Source: Pseudobdellovibrionaceae bacterium
GTDB taxonomy: Bacteria; Bdellovibrionota; Bdellovibrionia; Bdellovibrionales; Bdellovibrionaceae
Direction of reading: 5' to 3'
Assembly: GCA_014376325.1 (NCBI GenBank)
Contig: JACMRP010000306.1
Span: forward strand, 1-7,491
DNA: 7,491 nt
Shown: positions 1 to 4,974 of the stretch, in pieces
Position numbering within the stretch: position 1 is the first letter of the stretch
Layout: the number at the start of each line of letters is the position of its first letter
Program-made: the position numbers and the translations under genes
Notes under the pieces: generated by a model
Told to the model about the DNA's origin: nothing
The model's input: the letters and a program-made list of their open reading frames with translations, nothing else
Databases searched by the model: none

Positions 1-405
1 TCTGCAGAGCGTGCGCGCTACGTGCAGGTGCGCCGCCACTTCGTGACCGGCAGGAAGGATAAAATGTTTGAGCTCGGGAAGGTCGGCGGTCAAGGCGTCG
101 ATCTGATTTTCTAACATCGCGACGTGAGCCGCTTCGATCGGCGGTAATTTCTTAAAGATTTCCGCATCGGCGCAGGCGAGCAAACTGCCCAAATTAAACA
201 AGTGATTTTGAATTTTCTCAAAGACGACGTCCAGGCTGCGCAGCTCTGACGTCTTTTGCAGGCCGACGCGCACCACGCCCAAATACGAATTGATTTCGTC
301 GACGGTTCCGTAGGCTTCGACGCGGGGGCTGAATTTTTCGACGCAAGAGCCATCCACCAAACGGGTGGTTCCTTTGTCGCCGGTTTTAGTATAAATTTTC
401 ACCAT
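1..405 (-). CDS. pduO: PduO-type ATP:cob(I)alamin adenosyltransferase, C-terminus off the window
   Basis: This enzyme transfers the adenosyl group of ATP to cob(I)alamin to make adenosylcobalamin, in the cytoplasm. The 135 residues visible show the family's N-terminal ATP-binding loop KIYTKTGDKGTT (residues 3-14), the segment AYGTVDEINSYLG (31-43), and the helix FILPAGHEVAAHLHVARTLCR (115-135). In the family that helix continues into an RRAER-like active-site stretch. The frame is open to position 1, so about 50 residues of a usual 185-190 are missing. The start is the ATG at 405-403: an in-frame TGA at 429-427 rules out an earlier start, and the only close alternative is the GTG of codon 2. 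No Shine-Dalgarno sequence is visible before it. It is divergent from the amidohydrolase gene. No cobalamin biosynthesis or B12-dependent enzyme gene is in view. The family call is firm. The symbol is the family name and not an orthology claim. Confidence 0.93.
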   Translation of the reverse strand, partial: MVKIYTKTGDKGTTRLVDGSCVEKFSPRVEAYGTVDEINSYLGVVRVGLQKTSELRSLDVVFEKIQNHLFNLGSLLACADAEIFKKLPPIEAAHVAMLENQIDALTADLPELKHFILPAGHEVAAHLHVARTLCR

Positions 406-430
406 ATATGTAAACGAAGCATGACATCAA

Positions 431-437
431 GAGGTGG
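431..437 (+). promoter_or_regulatory. Ribosome binding site of the amidohydrolase gene
   Basis: GAGGTGG lies three bases before the ATG at 441. It supports that start, since the protein already shows its conserved HSG motif at residue 14. The 35 bp between the divergent start codons (406-440) is too short for two full promoters, so promoters for one or both genes probably lie inside the opposite gene's 5' coding sequence. I could not pick a convincing -35/-10 pair on either strand. Confidence 0.6.
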
Positions 438-440
438 ACA

Positions 441-1256
441 ATGCAACTTCCCGCGAGCTCTCTGTTAGTGACGATTCCCCATTCGGGCGAAAAAATTCCG
501 ACCCAAGCCAGTTGGCTGAACGTCTTGCCGGAAGAAATTTTGATGTGCGATGTAGATCGTTACGTCGATTTTTTATACGAACCCACTTTGCAGAAGTTGC
601 ATCTGCCGTACGCCAAAACCGAATGGCATCGCTACGCCGGAGATTTGAATCGTATTCCTGAAGATGTCGATGCCGGGTCGGTGATCGGTCATGCCACTGC
701 GGCAGGCACAAATCGCCGCGGATTTTTGTGGTCTATCACGACCTACAATCAAATCTTGATGCCGGCGCCAATCGAGGCAAAGAAGCACCAAGAATTAGTG
801 CAACTTATCTATGAGCCTTTTCACGCGAGTGTGCGGAAACTCTACGAAAACTATGAAGCGGTGGGACGACGGAAAATCTACCACATCGATGCTCACAGCA
901 TGCCCTCTGTCGGAACCAAAGAACACCGTGATCCCGGCGAACACCGGGCTGAAATCGTGGTCAGCGATTGCCACGGCAAAAGCTGCGATCCAAAGTTTCG
1001 TGACCTTGTGATTGCGGCTTACGTCATCGCGGGTTTTCGCGTTGGTTACAACTGGCCCTATTTCGGTGGACGCTTGAGCGAGCAATATGGGGAGCCCGCC
1101 AAAAACCATCACGCCATTCAGGTAGAGCTAAATCGTGGACTCTACATGGACGAAAAGACAAAAAAACTAAAACCGGATGAGGCCGAAAAGGTTCAATCGA
1201 AGATCGAAAGGGCCCTTAGTTACATCTGTCAGGAGCTGCCTGACTTACAGCGTTGA
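441..1256 (+). CDS. N-formylglutamate amidohydrolase family protein
   Basis: Family members hydrolyse N-formyl-L-glutamate to formate and glutamate, the last step of one histidine-degradation route. The 271-residue length is typical. Conserved blocks run in family order: IPHSG (12-16), DVDRYVDFLYE (37-47), RYAGDLNR (64-71), DAHSMPS (150-156), SDCHG (175-179), PYFGGRLSEQYG (206-217) and QVELNRGLYMDE (227-238). The histidines in the HSG, DAHS and DCHG motifs are likely metal or active-site residues, by family analogy. There is no signal peptide or membrane segment, so it should be cytoplasmic. No hut genes flank it, so a role in histidine breakdown is not supported by context. The family also contains members acting on other N-acyl amino acids, so the exact substrate is open. 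No terminator is visible after it, and resB begins 54 bp downstream. Confidence 0.9.
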   Translation: MQLPASSLLVTIPHSGEKIPTQASWLNVLPEEILMCDVDRYVDFLYEPTLQKLHLPYAKTEWHRYAGDLNRIPEDVDAGSVIGHATAAGTNRRGFLWSITTYNQILMPAPIEAKKHQELVQLIYEPFHASVRKLYENYEAVGRRKIYHIDAHSMPSVGTKEHRDPGEHRAEIVVSDCHGKSCDPKFRDLVIAAYVIAGFRVGYNWPYFGGRLSEQYGEPAKNHHAIQVELNRGLYMDEKTKKLKPDEAEKVQSKIERALSYICQELPDLQR

Positions 1257-1268
1257 TTTCGATATGAT
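1240..1268 (+). promoter_or_regulatory. Candidate sigma-70-type promoter for resB-ccsA
   Basis: CTGACT (1240-1245, 4/6 to the -35 consensus) and TATGAT (1263-1268, 5/6 to the -10 consensus) are separated by exactly 17 bp. They lie across the end of the amidohydrolase gene. Transcription would begin near 1275, giving a leader of about 35 bases before resB. It is a match by eye only, and read-through from the upstream gene is equally possible because no terminator separates them. Confidence 0.3.
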
Positions 1269-1302
1269 TAGCCATCGCGCTGGGATTCGACTCATAATTT
1301 GC

Positions 1303-1306
1303 AGGA
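1303..1306 (+). promoter_or_regulatory. Ribosome binding site deciding the resB start
   Basis: AGGA ends four bases before the ATG at 1311 but only one base before the ATG at 1308. It overlaps the codons following a possible TTG start at 1299. The spacing favours 1311. Confidence 0.5.
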
Positions 1307-1310
1307 CATG

Positions 1311-2687
1311 ATGAAAAAAGTCTTAAAATTCTTAGCCTCGCTCAAGCTTGCCGTTGTGATCATTCTTTCTCTCGCGACCCTGATCGCCGTGGGCACGATC
1401 GTCGAAGCAAAATTCAACGATGCAACCGTCGCAAGAAAACTCGTTTACGATACCATTTGGATGTACATTGTCATGGGGTCGCTCGCGACCAGTTTGACCG
1501 CCGTGATGATCGATCGTTGGCCGTGGAAGCCGCGTCACGCATCGTTTATTTGCGCTCACATAGGAATTATTTTGCTGCTAACGGGATCGGTTTTGACGAT
1601 GAAGTACGGAATCGACGGATCCCTGCGCGTGCCGATGGGCCAGTCGAATCAATACCTGGTGGTTCCGGAAACCGACGTTCTGGTTTACAGTTCTTTCGAC
1701 GGCGATCGGTACACCAAGCTGCTCGAGCAACCGGTCGATTTCTTTACGCATGCGCCGAGTCCCGAAAAACCGGTGGCGGTTTCTACGTACAGCGGTGAAA
1801 TCAAGTTCACCGGCTACAAACCTTTCGTGATTCCGTCCCGCAAAGTCAGCGCGCCGAAAGAGTCCAATGGACGTCGCGGATCTGCATTAAGATTTCAGGT
1901 TCAGAATGCGAACGTCAACGTCATCGAGTGGGTCGTCCAGCGAAGACCCAATGAGCTCGCCACGCACGATTTTGGGCCGGCGGCACTTCACCTAGGGCTT
2001 GCGCCAGAAAAAGGCCGTGGCTTTAATGAAATATTTTTTACCCCTTCGCCAAATGAATCTATGAAGTACGTGGTTTTCCAAAAGGATCAAGAAAAGCCGA
2101 TCAAGTCGGGGACCATCAAAGAAGGCGACTCGTTCGTGCCGGGCTGGAAAATGCCGATTGAAGTGCGCGCCTTACGATATTTGCCAGAGGCTGAAGAAAG
2201 CTGGGACCTTTCGGATCGGACTTCAACGACGCCGCTCACCACGTCGGCCGCGCGAATTGAATTTAACGGCAGCGAACATTGGATTTTACTCAATGATACT
2301 TTAAAACTATTTACTCCCGAAGCGGTGTACATTGTCAGTTACGGCAACCGCCGCATCGATCTTGGTTTCGCGGTAAAGTTGAAAAACTTCGAGGTGGAAA
2401 AATACCCGGGGACCACTCGTCCGGCCGCTTACAAAAGTGTCGTCAGTGTCCCGAACGTGCCGGACCGGGAAATCTCGATGAACGAGCCGCTGAAATATGC
2501 AGGCTACACCATTTATCAGGCAAGCTTCGATAATGATCCCAACACCGGGCAGCCAGCCGCATCCGTTTTTTCAATCAATCAGGATCCAGGCCGTTGGGTG
2601 AAGTATTTAGGTTCGTTAATCATGTCGATCGGTATCATTCTGTTGTTCTATTTCAAACAGAAAGCTAAAAAAGGAAAACCCGTATGA
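1311..2687 (+). CDS. resB: System II cytochrome c biogenesis protein ResB (CcsB)
   Basis: ResB pairs with CcsA/ResC to form the membrane heme-export and cytochrome c synthetase of System II. From the chosen start it has 458 residues. Membrane segments fall at about 12-31, 46-67 and 78-97, followed by a large extracytoplasmic domain (about 98-428) and a last membrane segment at about 432-450. His83, in the third segment within FICAHIGIILLLTG, matches the position of the N-terminal transmembrane heme ligand known from fused CcsBA (His77 in Helicobacter). The C-terminal region has the family signature GYTIYQASFD, then DPGRWVKYLG just before the last helix. The start at 1311 is favoured by the AGGA at 1303-1306. 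ATG 1308 and TTG 1299 are alternatives that would add one or four residues. Its stop codon overlaps the ccsA start, so the two are translationally coupled. The family assignment is firm. Confidence 0.93.
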   Translation: MKKVLKFLASLKLAVVIILSLATLIAVGTIVEAKFNDATVARKLVYDTIWMYIVMGSLATSLTAVMIDRWPWKPRHASFICAHIGIILLLTGSVLTMKYGIDGSLRVPMGQSNQYLVVPETDVLVYSSFDGDRYTKLLEQPVDFFTHAPSPEKPVAVSTYSGEIKFTGYKPFVIPSRKVSAPKESNGRRGSALRFQVQNANVNVIEWVVQRRPNELATHDFGPAALHLGLAPEKGRGFNEIFFTPSPNESMKYVVFQKDQEKPIKSGTIKEGDSFVPGWKMPIEVRALRYLPEAEESWDLSDRTSTTPLTTSAARIEFNGSEHWILLNDTLKLFTPEAVYIVSYGNRRIDLGFAVKLKNFEVEKYPGTTRPAAYKSVVSVPNVPDREISMNEPLKYAGYTIYQASFDNDPNTGQPAASVFSINQDPGRWVKYLGSLIMSIGIILLFYFKQKAKKGKPV

Positions 2688-4315
2688 AACGTTTGCAGCT
2701 GACTCTTGCGATCCTACTTTCTTTGATGGTTTTTCAAAATGTACAGGCGGCATCGGGCGATCGGCTTCAATCGTTGCCGGTTCAGGATGCGGGTCGGATC
2801 AAGCCTTACGATACCTTCTCGAAAGAGATGCTTGAAATCGTTTACGGGAAATCCAATTTCGAAGGGCGTGCGGCCACCGAAATTATCATGACTTGGATGT
2901 TAAGTCCCACCGCATGGTCGAGCAAAAAAATCTTTGAAGTCCGCAATCACGAAGTCCTTAAGGCGATGAACCTCCCGGTCGAGCAAAGATACTTCACGGG
3001 CGACGAAATCTTTAGCAACGAACATTTTGCGATTTTAATCCAGGAGCTGAACGCCAAGCGCGAAAGCAAAGAAAAGCTGACGCCTTACTTTCAGGCTCTT
3101 CAGCGCTTAGAAAATCAGCTTTACGTCTTTCGTGAAATTGCAGGCGGAAACATGCTCCGATTGATTCCGCCGAAAGAAGGCGAAACTTGGCTCGCGGTAT
3201 CGCAGTTTCAAGGCGAACAGCAGACGGCCTTCGGTGAAGTGACCAAGAGTTTCGTTGCCTACATCGCGGCGGTCGCTCAGAACGGGGACAAGGCAGGCCT
3301 AGAAAAAGTCGGCTCTGACATGGACTCGAGCATCGCTAAGTTTGAAGACTTAGCGCGTGCAAACAATCCGAAACTTTACGACCACGATCAGAAAATCAAA
3401 GTCGAAACTTTCTACAATCATTTTCATCCGTTTCGCTGGGCTTACATTTTTTATCTTTTAGCGTCCGTTGTGCTGTTGATGTTGTGGTCGATGGATAAAC
3501 CGAACTGGATGAAGGCTGCTTGGTCTTTTGCCGCCGTCGGTTTCGCGATTCATACGTTCGGGTTTATCATGCGGATGTATCTGATGGATCGCGCGCCGGT
3601 CACTAATATGTATGAGACGGTTGTGTGGATGTCGTGGGGGGCGCTGGTCTTTGCGTCCATTCTCGAGAAGGTTTACAAATTTAAGTTTTTATTGCTGGCC
3701 GGAACTTTGGGCGCAATGGTTGCGCTGATTATCGCGGACACGGCGCCCGCCGTTTTGGACCCCGCACTTCAGCCGTTGGAGCCCGTTCTGCGCAGTAACT
3801 ACTGGCTGACCGTGCATGTAATGACAATCACTATCAGTTACGCCGCATTCTTTTTAGCCTTCGTTTTGGGGGATATCGGAATGATCTACTATATCCGCGG
3901 CGAAGAAAAGCACGCGGATAAACTAAAAGCGATTGCGACTTCGGTTTACCGGGCGATGCAAATCGGAGTGGTTTTTTTAGCACCCGGAATTATTCTGGGC
4001 GGAATTTGGGCAGATTATAGTTGGGGTCGCTTCTGGGGATGGGACCCAAAAGAGACTTGGGCATTGATCGCTTTGCTCGGATACCTTGCAGTATTACATG
4101 CTCGCATGGGTGGAATGCTCAGAAACTTCGGAATGATCGCGACCGGAGTCATCGCGTTTAGTCTCGTTGTGATGGCTTGGTACGGAGTGAACTTCGTTCT
4201 TGGTGCGGGGCTTCATACTTATGGCTTCGGTGCGGGCGGAGTAGAATACGTCGCGGTTCTCATTCTTGCGCACTTCTTGTTGGTGCTCTATGCATCGATG
4301 GTGCGGAAAAAGTAA
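2684..4315 (+). CDS. ccsA: System II cytochrome c synthetase subunit CcsA/ResC with an N-terminal periplasmic domain
   Basis: This is the heme-handling, WWD-domain half of the synthetase. It presents heme at the outer face of the cytoplasmic membrane and, with ResB, joins it to CXXCH cysteines. Of 543 residues, 1-22 look like a signal peptide (cleavage near VQAA). Residues 23-248 form a soluble extracytoplasmic domain opening with LPVQDAGRIKPYDTF, a motif I associate with the linker between the two halves of fused CcsBA proteins. Roughly eight membrane helices follow from 251. RAPVTNMYE lies at 303-311. The WWD motif is at 442-459, with WGRFWGWDPKETW its core. His378, His472 and His511 have spacings of 94 and 39, close to those of the CcsBA ligands His761, His858 and His897, so they are probably the periplasmic and transmembrane heme ligands. 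AAGGA at 2671-2675 is a good ribosome site. The ATG overlaps the resB stop by 4 bp. Confidence 0.94.
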   Translation: MKRLQLTLAILLSLMVFQNVQAASGDRLQSLPVQDAGRIKPYDTFSKEMLEIVYGKSNFEGRAATEIIMTWMLSPTAWSSKKIFEVRNHEVLKAMNLPVEQRYFTGDEIFSNEHFAILIQELNAKRESKEKLTPYFQALQRLENQLYVFREIAGGNMLRLIPPKEGETWLAVSQFQGEQQTAFGEVTKSFVAYIAAVAQNGDKAGLEKVGSDMDSSIAKFEDLARANNPKLYDHDQKIKVETFYNHFHPFRWAYIFYLLASVVLLMLWSMDKPNWMKAAWSFAAVGFAIHTFGFIMRMYLMDRAPVTNMYETVVWMSWGALVFASILEKVYKFKFLLLAGTLGAMVALIIADTAPAVLDPALQPLEPVLRSNYWLTVHVMTITISYAAFFLAFVLGDIGMIYYIRGEEKHADKLKAIATSVYRAMQIGVVFLAPGIILGGIWADYSWGRFWGWDPKETWALIALLGYLAVLHARMGGMLRNFGMIATGVIAFSLVVMAWYGVNFVLGAGLHTYGFGAGGVEYVAVLILAHFLLVLYASMVRKK

Positions 4316-4358
4316 TCAGCTAAGCTTCCGCATTCTCATCAAGTTTGCAAAAACAAAC

Positions 4359-4387
4359 TAGACATTCGGTGCATTCCAATTTTAAAT
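4359..4387 (+). promoter_or_regulatory. Candidate promoter of the act operon
   Basis: TAGACA (4359-4364, 5/6 to the -35 consensus) and TTAAAT (4382-4387, 4/6 to the -10 consensus) are 17 bp apart in the 114-bp gap between ccsA and actA. Transcription would start near 4394, giving a leader of about 36 bases. The -10 lies in the centre of a perfect palindrome, which suggests control by a repressor. This rests on visual matching to the general sigma-70 consensus. Confidence 0.35.
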
Positions 4388-4391
4388 TGGA
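4375..4391. promoter_or_regulatory. 17-bp perfect palindrome, possible operator
   Basis: TCCAATTTTAAATTGGA reads the same on both strands apart from its central base (8+1+8). Flanking bases 4365-4372 and 4393-4400 also pair if two G-U pairs and a small bulge are allowed, so a transcript starting further upstream could fold a 36-base hairpin. No U-run follows, so it is not an intrinsic terminator. Because the best promoter's -10 is inside it, a protein-binding operator is the simpler reading. It does not match the FNR/CRP-type half-site pattern, and the binding protein is unknown. Confidence 0.45.
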
Positions 4392-4429
4392 GGCATCGGA
4401 AAAATTGATGAGTCGAGCAAAGGAAGATT

Positions 4430-4957
4430 ATGCATCGGTTATTGAGAACTATTGCAGCAGCAGGAATGCTCATTGTGGGGCTTTACGGCCTTGCTGGGTG
4501 TAAGTTTCAGCCAGGGTGGGGTTACAATCAGGGTTACGCTCCAGAGCAGCCACTCCCGTTTGATCACTCAATTCACGTCACCAAAAACAAAATTCAATGT
4601 CAGTACTGCCATAATCAGGTCGAGCGCTCGAAGTACTCGAACATTCCGGCGCTCTCGACATGCATGAATTGCCATCTTCAAGTGAAGACCGACAGCCCGC
4701 ACATCCAGAAACTCCGCGATGCTTACGATAAGGGCGGGTCGATTGAGTGGGTGCGCGTGCACATGTTGCCGGATTACGTTCACTTCAACCACTCTGCGCA
4801 CATTGCGAAGGGCGTGAACTGCCAAACTTGCCACGGCGAAGTCGAAAAGATGCAAAAAATAATGCAGGTTCAGGATCTTTCAATGGGCTGGTGTATCAAC
4901 TGTCACCGACAACCCGAGAATAAAGCGCCTTTGAACTGTTCAACTTGTCACCACTAG
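4430..4957 (+). CDS. actA: ActA, pentaheme cytochrome c subunit of Alternative Complex III
   Basis: ActA carries electrons inside ACIII, a membrane quinol oxidase that feeds cytochrome c or a terminal oxidase. The 175-residue protein has five CXXCH heme-attachment sites, at Cys57, Cys78, Cys131, Cys155 and Cys170. It also has two FxHxxH motifs (FDHSIH 44-49 and FNHSAH 119-124) that probably supply distal histidine ligands, as in related multiheme cytochromes. Residues 1-23 form a signal sequence ending in the lipobox LAGC, with Cys24 as the likely lipidated residue, so it should be anchored at the periplasmic face of the membrane. AAGGAAG at 4420-4426 fixes the ATG at 4430. actB follows after 17 bp. 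The maturation genes resB-ccsA lie directly upstream and would attach its hemes. Pentaheme content plus the downstream ActB makes the identification strong. Confidence 0.92.
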   Translation: MHRLLRTIAAAGMLIVGLYGLAGCKFQPGWGYNQGYAPEQPLPFDHSIHVTKNKIQCQYCHNQVERSKYSNIPALSTCMNCHLQVKTDSPHIQKLRDAYDKGGSIEWVRVHMLPDYVHFNHSAHIAKGVNCQTCHGEVEKMQKIMQVQDLSMGWCINCHRQPENKAPLNCSTCHH

Positions 4958-4964
4958 GATTTGT

Positions 4965-4970
4965 GGAAGG
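4965..4970 (+). promoter_or_regulatory. Ribosome binding site deciding the actB start
   Basis: GGAAGG ends four bases before the ATG at 4975, in the short gap after the actA stop. It supports a start that includes the histidine-rich N-terminus. The next in-frame ATG is codon 87, inside the Tat signal. The TTG of codon 27 has no comparable site before it. Confidence 0.65.
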
Positions 4971-4974
4971 TACC

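Noticed and set aside
111..353. 80-codon minus-strand frame
   Set aside because: It is out of frame with the adenosyltransferase, which has an open reading frame and conserved motifs through the same bases.
390..410. A-T rich hexamers TATAAA and TATATG as -10 elements for the amidohydrolase gene
   Set aside because: No acceptable -35 element occurs at 16-18 bp spacing upstream of either.
795..1112. 105-codon minus-strand open frame within the amidohydrolase gene
   Set aside because: It overlaps the strongly conserved motif region of the amidohydrolase and has no independent support.
1299..1310. TTG at 1299 as the resB start
   Set aside because: It has no properly spaced ribosome site. The AGGA at 1303-1306 would fall inside the coding sequence and instead suits the ATG at 1311.
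4342..4359. Small inverted repeat AGTTTG / CAAACT after ccsA, considered as a terminator
   Set aside because: The stem is only six mostly A-T pairs and no T-run follows, so it is too weak for an intrinsic terminator.
4365..4400. Hairpin considered as a transcription terminator between ccsA and actA
   Set aside because: The + strand continues with A residues rather than a U-tract, and no minus-strand gene needs termination here.
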